The notes: a model not told the origin generated them from the sequence alone. A stretch of DNA of 64,000 nt from Candidatus Contendibacter sp. (GCA_029624675.1 JARSSP010000041.1:62001-126000), one strand, 5' to 3'. Counted from the first letter of the stretch, positions 1 to 9,414 are shown. Translations and numbers: made by a program.

Positions 1-1416
<1,416 letters not shown>

Positions 1417-1427
1417 GTCAATCGTCC

Positions 1428-1994
1428 TTATTGCATCAACTTCCGGGAAACGGCCTGAGCGAGCAGGCGGCGCTTCTCCAAAATCGCCGCGCACAGGCGG
1501 CGTTCGCGATCCAGCAAGCCGTTGAGCGTCAGTATCCGCTGTTGCACGTCGAGCGGCGGCGCCTCGATTCGCAGTTCCTCCACATCGGTGCGGGAGACCA
1601 TCGGAACGTGGCTGCCCCGGTGAAAGGGCCGCAGCGATTCCTGAAAGTCGGGCTGGTTCAGCGACCACGCGAGATAGGCCGGCAGCACCATGCGGGGATT
1701 CGGCCGGAGGATGAAGAAGTAGCCGGTGGCGATGGTGTTCGGTTCCACCTCGGGAACCAGGACGGCGTAAAGCCGATGCCCGCGACTTAGGAACAGCACG
1801 TCGTCGGCCTGGATACGGTACGGCTCCGGCCGGTCGAGGGTCACCGTCACCAGGTCCGCCACGCGAATTCGCAAGTCAGGGTCGATGTCCTTGATCTGCA
1901 CGACCCGAACGGTCCCGGCCGGGTCGGGCTGCACCTTCCCCCGAAATTGATAGCCCGTGCGGAATTCCGCGATGTCGAGCAGTCGCTTTTTCAT
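1428..1994 (-). CDS. Half-size type I restriction specificity subunit (HsdS-like)
   Basis: A 188-residue HsdS-type specificity protein, less than half the usual 400 residues or more. It shows one target-recognition domain (about residues 1-140; RTGYQFRG near the start, then VVQIKDID and DDVLFLSRGH) followed by one helical segment rich in Arg and Leu (about 150-188, EAPPLDVQQRILTLNGLLDR onward), the usual HsdS conserved spacer. Full-length HsdS has two such units, so this form would need to dimerise or pair with another half. I chose the ATG at 1994; an upstream ATG at 2024 adds a poorly coding 10-residue leader. It sits directly upstream of hsdM, reversing the common M-then-S order. Confidence 0.8.
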   Translation of the reverse strand: MKKRLLDIAEFRTGYQFRGKVQPDPAGTVRVVQIKDIDPDLRIRVADLVTVTLDRPEPYRIQADDVLFLSRGHRLYAVLVPEVEPNTIATGYFFILRPNPRMVLPAYLAWSLNQPDFQESLRPFHRGSHVPMVSRTDVEELRIEAPPLDVQQRILTLNGLLDRERRLCAAILEKRRLLAQAVSRKLMQ

Positions 1995-2225
1995 CCAGCA
2001 CGCGGGCGAGAAAAAATGCACCATATAAAATACTGCATAAAAAAATGATAGGCCAGATTCTGGTTGCAGTCAAAATGCAGTAGCAACTCCAGGAAACCGA
2101 CCGATGAGTGCGGGTTGCTCGCGGCAAAGCCGGTTGTTTAGCGAGGCGCGTGTTCGGATAGAATCGGATTCTACGGGAACCAACCCGTCACATTTTCCTC
2201 AACCCGCTTAATTTAGGAGGCACGG

Positions 2226-2645
2226 ATGAAAGCCTTAACCACGTTGTTGGTCGTCTTGGCGTTGCTGGCCGGCGGCATCACCACGCGAGCGGTTGCCGGG
2301 GATACCGATCCCCTGTTCGTGAACATGACCACCGACGACGCTCACCGCGCCAACATGGCGATCACGTTTGGCAAGGCGCAAATGGAGCGGGGGCACCCGC
2401 TGACGATTTTTCTCAACGACAAGGGCGTCTTGGTGGGTTCGAAGGCCCATGCGGCGAAATACGGCGAGCATCAGAAAGCTCTGGGCGAGTTGATGGGCAA
2501 AGGCGCCGCCGTCATCGCCTGTCCGATGTGCATGAAACACTACGGCGTGGAAACGGCCGACCTGCTGCCCGGCATTCAGGTGGGCAAACCGGAGCTGACC
2601 GGCGGCGCCTTGTTCAAGGACGGCACCAAGACGATGAGCTGGTAG
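2226..2645 (+). CDS. Exported DsrE/DsrF-like family protein
   Basis: A 139-residue protein with a clear signal peptide (KALTTLLVVLALLAGG then an AVAG cleavage region near residue 24) followed by a DsrE-like domain of about 110 residues. The domain shows the family pattern: LFVNMTTDD near the start, helix MAITFGKAQMERGHP, strand LTIFLND, and a C-terminal VIACPMCMKHYG segment with a CxxC pair. DsrE-fold proteins transfer or bind sulfur on cysteines; a periplasmic role in sulfur handling is an inference. The AGGAGG ribosome site five bases before the ATG fixes the start. It is a single gene, followed by a strong terminator, and faces the decayed cytochrome genes. Confidence 0.85.
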   Translation: MKALTTLLVVLALLAGGITTRAVAGDTDPLFVNMTTDDAHRANMAITFGKAQMERGHPLTIFLNDKGVLVGSKAHAAKYGEHQKALGELMGKGAAVIACPMCMKHYGVETADLLPGIQVGKPELTGGALFKDGTKTMSW

Positions 2646-2677
2646 CGATCCGCCGACGTTTTCGGCCTCAAGTCGTT

Positions 2678-2720
2678 GCGGAGGGATCGGGCCATCTTGC
2701 CCGGTCCCTCCGCTTTCTTT
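2678..2720 (+). terminator. Rho-independent terminator after the DsrE-like gene
   Basis: A 15-base stem (GCGGAGGGATCGGGC pairing with GCCCGGTCCCTCCGC, one G-T wobble) closes a six-base loop and is followed by TTTCTTT. It lies 33 bases after the stop codon at 2645, so it ends the DsrE-like transcript. It may also serve the convergent leftward transcript. Confidence 0.85.
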
Positions 2721-2767
2721 CGGGATTGGCGGCTGCTGACCCGCCGCACACCCGCCGGCTTGCTCCG

Positions 2768-3094
2768 CTAGCGCGTTTCCAGCGTTCGCGCCGCGGTTTG
2801 GTCGTTGCTCGTCCGCGATTGCAGGCTAAAGAAGGCGGCCAGATTGGCGATGTCGGCGTCCGAAAGGGGCTTGGCCATCGCCGTCATGGTCGGGTCCTGA
2901 CGAGTGCCCTCCCGATAGGCGCGCAAAGCCTTTTTGCGGAAGGCGTAAATGGCGAGCGCCGCAGCGCCCAACGTCAACTGCACGAAAGCGATGTGGAAGA
3001 CCCAGGTAAAAACCATAAGTCCCTGGAACAGCACCGGATGCGCGGGGACGCCGGCGGGGTCGCGCATCGTGTTCATCACGAATCCGATATCCAT
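2768..3094 (-). pseudogene. Chimeric remnant: membrane segment fused to a heme-less cytochrome c C-terminus
   Basis: A 108-residue frame with a good AAGGAG ribosome site before the ATG at 3094. Residues 1-52 hold one hydrophobic segment (VLFQGLMVFTWVFHIAFVQL) and look like the N-terminus of a larger membrane subunit. Residues 54-90 (RAYREGTRQDP, then LSDADIANLAAFFSLQ) look like the last part of a class I cytochrome c. No CxxCH heme site exists anywhere in the frame. The simplest reading is an in-frame deletion that joined the start of one protein to the end of a cytochrome c. It is the last of four small leftward frames and is probably non-functional as a cytochrome. Confidence 0.55.
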
Positions 3095-3098
3095 GGTT

Positions 3099-3482
3099 TC
3101 ACTCCTTCTGTCTGCTCGTATCCGCGACCGCGACCGGCGGCGATTCGGCGCGGCTGGCGACGGCCGTGTCCTTGCCCGCGTTGATCGCGGCGATATAGCC
3201 GGCGATGGCTCGAATCTCCTCTTCCGGCAAGTCGATGCGCGGCATATAGGGCACGGCGCCATGCTTCAACGGGCCGCGGAGAAAGGCGGCAATCAGATCC
3301 TCGTCGGTGGCTCGGTGGAACTTGTCGGGGAGGCTCCGCAGCGGTGCGCCGGGCTCCCCATGCCGTTTCTTCCTATTTGAGGCTTTCCGCGCCGTGAGCG
3401 ACGACCCGCGCTTCTGGCCGTTCGGAGCAACCCCGATCAATGCTCGTCGGTGACGAATGGAGGATCGAGAAGGGGGTGGCAA
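3099..3482 (-). pseudogene. Cytochrome c C-terminal fragment lacking the heme motif
   Basis: The last 80 residues (from about LRSLPDKFHRATDEDLIAAF to IRAIAGYIAAINA) resemble the C-terminal half of a class I cytochrome c, including the PYMPRIDL segment that usually carries the methionine heme ligand. The expected CxxCH before it is absent; at the corresponding place the frame reads KKRHGEPGAP, as if the heme site had been mutated. The first 45 residues are not convincing protein sequence and overlap the preceding small membrane protein in another frame. The stop codon overlaps the ribosome site of the next frame, which suggests an old operon. Degenerate gene is the best call. Confidence 0.55.
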
Positions 3483-3597
3483 CCGTTTGGGCGCGTCCCA
3501 GCGTGAAGCCCGCCGCCCAGGACAGCCACAGCAGGGCCGCCAGCCCGGCGAGCCACAAGCCGCGCTTGGCGCCTCGGGGCGAGTACCAGCGCTTCAT
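3373..3597 (-). CDS. Small single-pass membrane protein, unknown function
   Basis: A 74-residue frame starting MKRWYSPRGAKRG with a hydrophobic helix at about residues 14-34 (LWLAGLAALLWLSWAAGFTL), preceded by basic residues, so the N-terminus is probably cytoplasmic. The ATG overlaps the stop of the gene before it (ATGA), which suggests translational coupling. The C-terminal third is low in hydrophobic residues, runs in a different frame over the cytochrome c remnant, and may be the result of a frameshift. I do not recognise a family. The context (small membrane proteins plus cytochrome c fragments) suggests an old membrane electron-transfer operon. Confidence 0.45.
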   Translation of the reverse strand: MKRWYSPRGAKRGLWLAGLAALLWLSWAAGFTLGRAQTVATPFSILHSSPTSIDRGCSERPEARVVAHGAESLK

Positions 3598-3773
3598 GGC
3601 GACTCCTTCTGCGAGGAGATCGCGACCTGGGTATGGGTGGGTACCGCGAGCGCGGACGAGTCGTTCTGCGGCGCGCTGCCGTGATGGGGCCAGAACATCC
3701 ATGCAACCAGCGCCAGCGTCGCGCCGATATTGATGTGGGTCATCAGCCACATCATCTTGATCGCAGCATTCAT
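3594..3773 (-). CDS. Small membrane protein (59 residues), unknown function
   Basis: A short frame from ATG at 3773 (MNAAIKMMWLMTHINIGATL...) to TGA at 3594, with one hydrophobic helix at about residues 8-28 (WLMTHINIGATLALVAWMF) and a hydrophilic tail ending SSQKESP. It overlaps the next gene by four bases (ATGA). It is the first gene of the decayed cytochrome-like cluster. The family is not recognised; it may be a small subunit of a lost membrane oxidoreductase. Confidence 0.45.
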   Translation of the reverse strand: MNAAIKMMWLMTHINIGATLALVAWMFWPHHGSAPQNDSSALAVPTHTQVAISSQKESP

Positions 3774-3988
3774 TCCTATCTCCCGAACGTGTTTTTTATC
3801 GTCCGGCCGCGCGTCCGGTGCCCCGGATAGCGGCCGTATGCCAACACCCGGACCCTGACGGCCCGCGAGGCCGAATCATGTTATAGCGCGCACAAGAGAT
3901 TGAATATGCGACAAATTGCCGCAATAACCCGGGTTGACATAGGGAAGAAATACAAGTGCTGGTCACGGAAATCAGGAGCGGTCCGCTG

Positions 3989-4555
3989 TCAACCGCACAC
4001 CCGCCGGCTGGCCTCGCGATCCAGCGGATCGGGGTCCAGGCCCAGGTAGGTCTGGCGCAGATGGTCCCACAGCGCCAGATGCTCCCAGCGCGGTTCCTTC
4101 AAAACCTTCTGTTCGACGGTCAGGTAGGGGCTGGGGAGGAAAACCGTCATCTGCTGTTCGTCCTTGCCGTTGAACAGCCGCAGTCCCCAACTGCTGGGGC
4201 AACCGTCCTCGCGCAGACGGCGGTAGAGTTCGGCGCGAGCGGTGCGGCGATGTCGCGCCAGTTCCTCCGATACCGGATGGTTGCGCGGGCCCCGATACTC
4301 GCCAATGCACAGATGGAAATGCCAGTGGCCGAAATCCACGGTTAGGTAACCGTCCGACAAGCTAATCCGCTGGGGCGCGTTGGGGGCGCGCACTTCCCAG
4401 GCCGCTCCCTGTATCAGTACTCCGAAGTGAATCTGATCCCAGTAGTTCTCAAAGATGTCGGTGATCAACGTGAGCAGGAATTCGGTATCAGTCGGCAGAG
4501 TAAACACTTCCAGCGTGCCGTTGCCGGGTTCGGTGATCAATGTGGATCGGGTCAT
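3989..4555 (-). CDS. Conserved protein at the end of the B12 operon (DUF7676-like), function unknown
   Basis: A 188-residue soluble protein with no signal peptide or membrane segment. It has an aromatic and His-rich centre (DFGHWHFHLCIGEYRGPRNH, about residues 74-93) and a C-terminal block (PSPYLTVEQKVLKEPRWEHL). I recall such proteins as a conserved family of unknown function that travels with cobalamin genes, possibly DUF7676, but cannot verify this here. It is the last gene of the leftward run that begins at the btuB riboswitch, 64 bases after the adenosyltransferase gene, so a role in cobalamin or cobalt metabolism is an inference from position. The HWHFH stretch could bind a metal. Confidence 0.6.
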   Translation of the reverse strand: MTRSTLITEPGNGTLEVFTLPTDTEFLLTLITDIFENYWDQIHFGVLIQGAAWEVRAPNAPQRISLSDGYLTVDFGHWHFHLCIGEYRGPRNHPVSEELARHRRTARAELYRRLREDGCPSSWGLRLFNGKDEQQMTVFLPSPYLTVEQKVLKEPRWEHLALWDHLRQTYLGLDPDPLDREASRRVCG

Positions 4556-4619
4556 GCGAGTGATTCCTTGGAGGTTGGAAGAAACGGGAAGGGTGCGGTT
4601 GCAGGGGTGAACTCGACAG

Positions 4620-5189
4620 TTATTCCGGCAGTTCCCGCTTGGCGAATGTCATCGGGTTCTCGCCCGTCCGCGCGACCATGTAGCGTCCCAATACGAACAG
4701 CAGCGAGGAGAGGCGGTTGAGATAGCCGAGGAGATCGGGGTTTTCGATCATGTCCTCGGCCACCAGCCGCGAGACGCACCGCTCGGCGCGGCGCACCGCC
4801 GTGCGCGCCATGTCCAGCGCGGCGTCGGCCAGCGTGTCGCCGGGGATCACAAATTCCCGTGGCATGGTCACGCGCTGGCCGAATCGGTCTGTGATGTCAG
4901 CCAGCCAGGCGACCTGCTCGGAACCGATCTGCCGAAACTTGGCCTGCGCGTCCGGGGTCGCCGCCAGCTCGGCCATCAACCCGTAGCAATGCCGCTGAAC
5001 CTGCACCAGCAGGTCGTTGATTTCACGATCATCGATCAGCGCGCGGGCGAATCCGATCATGGACCCGGCCTCGTCGACCGCGCCAAAGGCTTCCGGTTGC
5101 GGGTGGTGTTTGGGTACCCGCCCGGCGCCCAGCAAGCCGGTCGTGCCATCGTCGCCCCGCGCTGTGTGCCAGGGAAATGCCTTGCTCAT
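4620..5189 (-). CDS. pduO: PduO-type cob(I)alamin adenosyltransferase
   Basis: This enzyme moves the adenosyl group of ATP to cob(I)alamin or a cob(I)yrinic precursor, making the coenzyme form of B12. The 189-residue protein has the PduO-type nucleotide-binding start (ARGDDGTTGLLGAGRVPKHH, about residues 10-29), the central RTAVRRAERCVSRL helix and the C-terminal NRLSSLLFVLGRY signature. I chose ATG at 5189 because GGAGGAG stands just before it; an upstream in-frame ATG at 5207 lacks such a site. It sits 36 bases after the FhuF-like gene and belongs to the riboswitch-controlled operon. Confidence 0.92.
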   Translation of the reverse strand: MSKAFPWHTARGDDGTTGLLGAGRVPKHHPQPEAFGAVDEAGSMIGFARALIDDREINDLLVQVQRHCYGLMAELAATPDAQAKFRQIGSEQVAWLADITDRFGQRVTMPREFVIPGDTLADAALDMARTAVRRAERCVSRLVAEDMIENPDLLGYLNRLSSLLFVLGRYMVARTGENPMTFAKRELPE

Positions 5190-5225
5190 CGCTCCTCCAG
5201 ATTTCAAGAATGATGGTTGAATGAT

Positions 5226-6122
5226 TCAGCCGTATTTTTGAACCCATCGCCGATTGCGCTCGATTCGCTCTTTCTCCTCGATCACCGGACAACTGGCGCA
5301 AAAATGGCGGTTCTTGCCTTTGAAATACAAACAACAACTGGCGCGAACATGGAAGCAATGGTCTTTTCCCTGTTCGTTGATGAAGTACCAATGCGGTAGC
5401 GAGTCGGCCAGCGGCCGCCACTGGTCATAGAAGAAGGTCAGATACCGCCTGATCTGGTCTTCGGGCAGATGGAATCGCTTGCTGATGTTGATGATCTGCC
5501 CGACCCAGGACGAACTGACCATCGCCCACAAGGCCTTGCGGGAAAAGCCCGACCATCGGTGCAATGCCTCAACCACGGGTTTCGCATGGCCCGCAAGCTG
5601 ATCGGCCACCAGACGGATCGCCGCGTTTGGGTCCGAAGAGTTCAAGACGCAATGCGGGTGGGCGCTGAAGCAATGATCCCGGTCGATGATGAAGCCGTCG
5701 CTATTCAGGCAAATGGCCTGGAACAAGGTATTGTCCGCAAAACACAGATCGGCCTCTTCAGCGGCATACCAGGGTATCGGCTGGTCCATCAGCAAGGGCG
5801 CAATCACCGCGCCAGCCGACCAGCCATAACGCAGCAGAAAAGAAGCGGCGGCAAACCGCCGGCTGGCGATGCCGCTTCTGGTCATCAACGCCTGCAAGAG
5901 TTCGGCATAAAGCCCCTCTTGTGGCCGGCGCATGTCGGCGTGGCTCAACCAGAAAAGCGCCGGGAGGGAACGAACCCGCGTCGCTCCGGTTTTCTCTTCT
6001 GCCCTCCCCGGAACATCGGATTGATGTCTGACGACAGTCGTATAAATGCCCGAGGCGTTGATCGCCGCGATGGTCGCCAGCAACGGCGTGGGTACATCGT
6101 TCTCGGATTGCATCTCAAACAT
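5226..6122 (-). CDS. FhuF-like [2Fe-2S] protein, candidate corrinoid or ferric reductase
   Basis: A 298-residue cytoplasmic protein of the FhuF / IucA-IucC C-terminal family. The C-terminal cluster motif is exact: Cys-Cys, ten residues, Cys, two residues, Cys (ASCCLYFKGKNRHFCASCP, about residues 262-280), which in FhuF binds a [2Fe-2S] cluster used to reduce ferric siderophores. The middle holds DHCFSAHPHCVL and a hydrophobic RKALWAMVSSSWVGQI region. Its place between cbiB and the adenosyltransferase gene, under a cobalamin riboswitch, suggests a corrinoid rather than an iron substrate, such as reduction of Co(II) or Co(III) before adenosylation. That role is inference; the family call is firm. 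Confidence 0.8.
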   Translation of the reverse strand: MFEMQSENDVPTPLLATIAAINASGIYTTVVRHQSDVPGRAEEKTGATRVRSLPALFWLSHADMRRPQEGLYAELLQALMTRSGIASRRFAAASFLLRYGWSAGAVIAPLLMDQPIPWYAAEEADLCFADNTLFQAICLNSDGFIIDRDHCFSAHPHCVLNSSDPNAAIRLVADQLAGHAKPVVEALHRWSGFSRKALWAMVSSSWVGQIINISKRFHLPEDQIRRYLTFFYDQWRPLADSLPHWYFINEQGKDHCFHVRASCCLYFKGKNRHFCASCPVIEEKERIERNRRWVQKYG

Positions 6123-6179
6123 CGCCGATGGGAAAAAAGCTGAAAAGGGTCATGGCTTGCCATGGAAATGGGGCCTTCC

Positions 6180-7145
6180 TCACCACGGCATCGCCACGCG
6201 CAGCGGCGCGAGCGCCAGACCGGCGACCAGAGCCAGCAGGCCGCAGACCAGAACCAGCCGCAACGCCCGGCGCAGATCGGCGCCGCCCAGATCGGCGGGC
6301 CAGTCGGGATCGCCCATGAACGCCTCGGTGACCCGTGCGCCGCCGTAGCTGATCGGCCCGATCAACCGCACCCGCAAAGCGCCGGCAAAAGCGGCCTCGC
6401 TCCAGCCGGAATTCGGGCTGGCCAGCAAGGCGTGATAGCGCCGCGCGGCGGGCCATACCAGCCGGGGATGCAGGCGCAGGAGAGCCGCCGCCGCTGCAAT
6501 CAGCGGCACGGACAAGCGCGCGGGCAACCAGTGAACCCCATCGTCCGAGCGGGCGGCGGTCCAGCCGAAGTGCCGGTAACGGTCGTTCTTGTACCCCACC
6601 ATGGAATCGAGACTGGATACCGCCTTGACCGCGATCAAGCCCGGCAGCCCGAACAGGCACAGCGCCCACAGCGGGGTCAGCACGCCGTCGGTGAGATTCT
6701 CCGACAGACTTTCGATGGTCGCGCGCACGACGCCGTCGCGCGGCAAGGTCGCCGTGTCCCGACCGACCAGCATACTCAACCGCTGGCGGGCGGTCGGCAG
6801 ATCGTCCAGGGCGTCGAGCACTCGCCGGCCGTGGGCCAGCAGGTCGCGCAGACAGAGTAGGCTGTAGGCCAGGAACACGTCCCAGAGCCAGGCTGCCCCC
6901 GGATGGATCCGGCCGAGACCCTGACGCACGCCCCACCAGACCGCCAACGCACCGCCGACCACCAGCAGCCAGTGCAGCGCGCCGCCCCCATAGCCGTTCA
7001 GGCCGACGGCAAACAGCCGCCGCTCCCACCACAGACTCCAGGCGCCCAAGACCCGGATCGGATGCCAGCGGTAAACCGGATCGCCGAAGACCGCATCGAG
7101 CAGGCAGGCGGCCAGAATCAGCGCGAGGTGGGGGATCAGCTCCAT
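6180..7145 (-). CDS. cbiB: Adenosylcobinamide-phosphate synthase CbiB/CobD
   Basis: CbiB joins aminopropanol (or its phosphate) to adenosylcobyric acid, making adenosylcobinamide (phosphate), in the inner membrane. The 321-residue protein starts MELIPHLALILAACLLDAVF, followed by the family motif GDPVYRWHPIRVLG, then several hydrophobic helices, the RATIESLSENLTDGVLTPL block and KAVSSLDSMVGYKNDRY, all typical of CbiB. The ATG at 7145 overlaps the end of the cbiZ-like gene by 10 bases, so the two are coupled. Having CbiZ and CbiB next to each other fits a remodelling route: CbiZ opens imported corrinoids to cobyric acid and CbiB rebuilds them. Confidence 0.94.
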   Translation of the reverse strand: MELIPHLALILAACLLDAVFGDPVYRWHPIRVLGAWSLWWERRLFAVGLNGYGGGALHWLLVVGGALAVWWGVRQGLGRIHPGAAWLWDVFLAYSLLCLRDLLAHGRRVLDALDDLPTARQRLSMLVGRDTATLPRDGVVRATIESLSENLTDGVLTPLWALCLFGLPGLIAVKAVSSLDSMVGYKNDRYRHFGWTAARSDDGVHWLPARLSVPLIAAAAALLRLHPRLVWPAARRYHALLASPNSGWSEAAFAGALRVRLIGPISYGGARVTEAFMGDPDWPADLGGADLRRALRLVLVCGLLALVAGLALAPLRVAMPW

Positions 7146-8278
7146 TTGCGCGCGAATCCCCAGACCATCGCCAAAGCCGCCAGCGCGCCCGGCCCGGCAT
7201 CCTGGCGCGATGCGAGCGCCGCGCGGAACTCGGCGAAGTGTTCCGGTCGCACTGCCACCGTCGCCGCCAGCAGGGCCGCCTGATTGAGGGTCGCTTCCCG
7301 CGCGACTTCCGGATGCAGGATGCCGGCCCGCGCCAGATCGACGCTCTCCGCCAGACAATACGCGGCGGCGGCGCTCTGCGGGTCGTGGATGAGAGCCAAC
7401 AGGTTGGCGGTGAACAGTCGCGCCGATTCGGCGTCGAGTTCGGCTTCCGCGCAGGCGCGCAGCGCGGCCTCGTCGCAGCCGTGCCGGCCTAGCGCGCCGC
7501 AGACCGTGCGCCGCAATTCGGGGCACAATCCGTTCTGCAACAGCAGGCAGCGGGTCACGGCGTCGTGGGTCGCCCGGCCGAGCAGTTCTCCCAGGGTGTT
7601 GTGGCTGCCGGCCCAATGCCGCGCCCAGGCGTCGGCGTTTTCCAGCGGCGCGGCGATGGCCAGTTGGTCGGTGCCGGTGCCGGTGGCCAGCCCCGGCGAT
7701 TGTAGGCTGGGCATCCGCAAATCGAGCACCGCCGCGCTCTTACCTTCGGTCACCATCGTCGCGGCCTTGACCAGGCAGGCCGGGGTACAGGGCTGGTCGA
7801 TGAACGCCAGGGTCACGATGGTGCCGGACCCGGCTTCCGGGGGCGGCGCGGTGACCACGGATCGTTCGACCCGCACACTGCCGCCCGGCCGTTCGTGCCA
7901 GCCGGCCGGATCGCCGGCGCGGGTGGCGTTGCCGAGCACGCCGGCAGTCGCAACGACCTGCACGGTCAGCTCCGCGTAAGTCCCGCGGGTCACGACCGCG
8001 CATTGCATGTTGGCGGCGGTGCTCATCAGCGCGGTGGTGGCAAGCGGCAGATGGGCTTCAGCGCAGGCAGCGGCGTGGCGAACATCCGGCTTCAAACCCA
8101 TGGACAAGCTGTGAGCGATGCCCTCGCAGCTCTGGTGGTTGGCGATGTGAGTCAAGTCCTCGCGCAACCCGCCGTTGACCGGGCAGGTGCTCAGCACCCG
8201 GTGCGGCCGCTTGAACGCGGCGGCGAGGAAACGGCCCCGCCGGCGCAGGGTGTAGTGGTCGGTCTCGTCGAGCAGCAT
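7136..8278 (-). CDS. cbiZ: Adenosylcobinamide amidohydrolase CbiZ with C-terminal extension
   Basis: CbiZ cleaves the aminopropanol amide of adenosylcobinamide or of some cobamides to adenosylcobyric acid, which allows salvage of foreign corrinoids. Residues 1 to about 215 show the family blocks: LSTCPVNGGLREDLTHI, ALMSTAANMQCAVVTR, VVATAGVLGNATRAGDP, GTIVTLAFIDQPCTPACLV and GTGTDQLAI. The remaining 160 residues form an Ala-rich helical domain that usual CbiZ (about 200 residues) lacks. I chose ATG at 8278; a TTG at 8290 is also possible and neither has a strong ribosome site. It lies 82 bases after btuD and overlaps cbiB. Confidence 0.85.
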   Translation of the reverse strand: MLLDETDHYTLRRRGRFLAAAFKRPHRVLSTCPVNGGLREDLTHIANHQSCEGIAHSLSMGLKPDVRHAAACAEAHLPLATTALMSTAANMQCAVVTRGTYAELTVQVVATAGVLGNATRAGDPAGWHERPGGSVRVERSVVTAPPPEAGSGTIVTLAFIDQPCTPACLVKAATMVTEGKSAAVLDLRMPSLQSPGLATGTGTDQLAIAAPLENADAWARHWAGSHNTLGELLGRATHDAVTRCLLLQNGLCPELRRTVCGALGRHGCDEAALRACAEAELDAESARLFTANLLALIHDPQSAAAAYCLAESVDLARAGILHPEVAREATLNQAALLAATVAVRPEHFAEFRAALASRQDAGPGALAALAMVWGFARKWS

Positions 8279-8360
8279 TCCGGGTCTCAATCGCGTGGGC
8301 GAGGTTGAACGTCATGATGCCCGCACAGCAGGCATCGGGAAGAATCGATATCCACGCGCG

Positions 8361-9401
8361 TCACTCTGTCATCGGTAGGGACAGGCACGCTTTCACGCCG
8401 CTCATCGCCTGGGATAAGGTCGGAAAGTCCTGCCACGTTTCGACATGGCGAACGCGCCACAGCGTTTGCCCGCATTGTTGATTCAGCACCTCGACCTGCA
8501 CCGCTGATCGAGGTCCGTCATGACCGTTGACGACGAAGCCTTCCCGCTCCAGAGCACGCCGGGTCCACAGCGTCGGCAAATCGTGGCCGACCAGATCGAC
8601 TTGACCGACTGGCGGATGGTGGAATTTGAACGCGCCCGCATGAGGATCGAACACGACGCCGTCGCCGTGGAACGCGGCCTGAAACGCGCCATCCAGCACC
8701 AGTTCCTCCGGTGCGCCGACCCGGATCGACCCGCCCGGCTGGAACAACCAGAGTTGGTCGGCGCCGCGCAAGGCCAAATCCAGGTCATGGGTGGACAGCA
8801 GCACGGCCCGTCCGCTTTCTCGCGCCAGGCGGCGCAAGATGCCCATCAATTCCACCCGGCGCGGCAGGTCCAGAAACGCCGTCGGCTCGTCCAGCAACAA
8901 CAGCTTCGGCTCCTGCGCCAGCGCGCGGGCGATCATGACCTTTTGCCGCTCGCCGTCGCTCAGTTCGTTGACTGGCCGGGACGCGAACGCCGCGATGCCG
9001 ACCGCCGCCAGAGCACGGTCGATCACGGTTTCATCCTGCGGTGTCAGGCGGCCCGTCCAATCGGTATACGGATAGCGGCCGAGCGCTGCCAGGGCGCGGA
9101 CCGACAGCGCGCCGACTTCCACCCGATCAGTCAGGACCACGCCCAACAGCCGCGCCAGCTCGCGCGGCGGCAAGCGGTAAGGATCGGCGCCAGCTACCCG
9201 GACGCCGCCGTGCAATGGCGACTGCATTCCGGCGAGGGTGCGCAACAGCGTCGATTTGCCGGCGCCGTTGGGACCCAGTAGACAGACCAGTTCCCCCGGC
9301 CATAGCCGGAGAGTGATCGATTCGGCGACGAGGCGCGGCGGGCGACGGCGGGCGGAATAGCCGATGGCCAGATCGTTCGTTTCCAAAATGGGTTCGAGCA
9401 T
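8361..9401 (-). CDS. btuD: Corrinoid (BtuD/FecE-type) ABC transporter ATPase with C-terminal extension
   Basis: The ATP-hydrolysing subunit that drives corrinoid import through the BtuC-like permease. Residues 1-240 hold a complete ABC domain: Walker A GPNGAGKST, Q-loop region LLGVVLTDR, signature LSDGERQK, Walker B LLLLDEPTAFLD and switch His in LLSTHDLD. Residues from about 245 to 346 form an extra domain (from FQAAFHGDGVVFDPHAGAF to the end) not found in E. coli BtuD (about 250 residues). The start at ATG 9401 gives MLEPILETNDLAIGYSARR, the natural N-terminus. It follows btuC by 13 bases. Confidence 0.92.
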   Translation of the reverse strand: MLEPILETNDLAIGYSARRRPPRLVAESITLRLWPGELVCLLGPNGAGKSTLLRTLAGMQSPLHGGVRVAGADPYRLPPRELARLLGVVLTDRVEVGALSVRALAALGRYPYTDWTGRLTPQDETVIDRALAAVGIAAFASRPVNELSDGERQKVMIARALAQEPKLLLLDEPTAFLDLPRRVELMGILRRLARESGRAVLLSTHDLDLALRGADQLWLFQPGGSIRVGAPEELVLDGAFQAAFHGDGVVFDPHAGAFKFHHPPVGQVDLVGHDLPTLWTRRALEREGFVVNGHDGPRSAVQVEVLNQQCGQTLWRVRHVETWQDFPTLSQAMSGVKACLSLPMTE

Positions 9402-9414
9402 GGCGCGGGTCCCT

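Noticed and set aside
3930..3965. TTGACA promoter box on the plus strand
   Set aside because: No matching -10 element at the right distance and no plus-strand gene follows.
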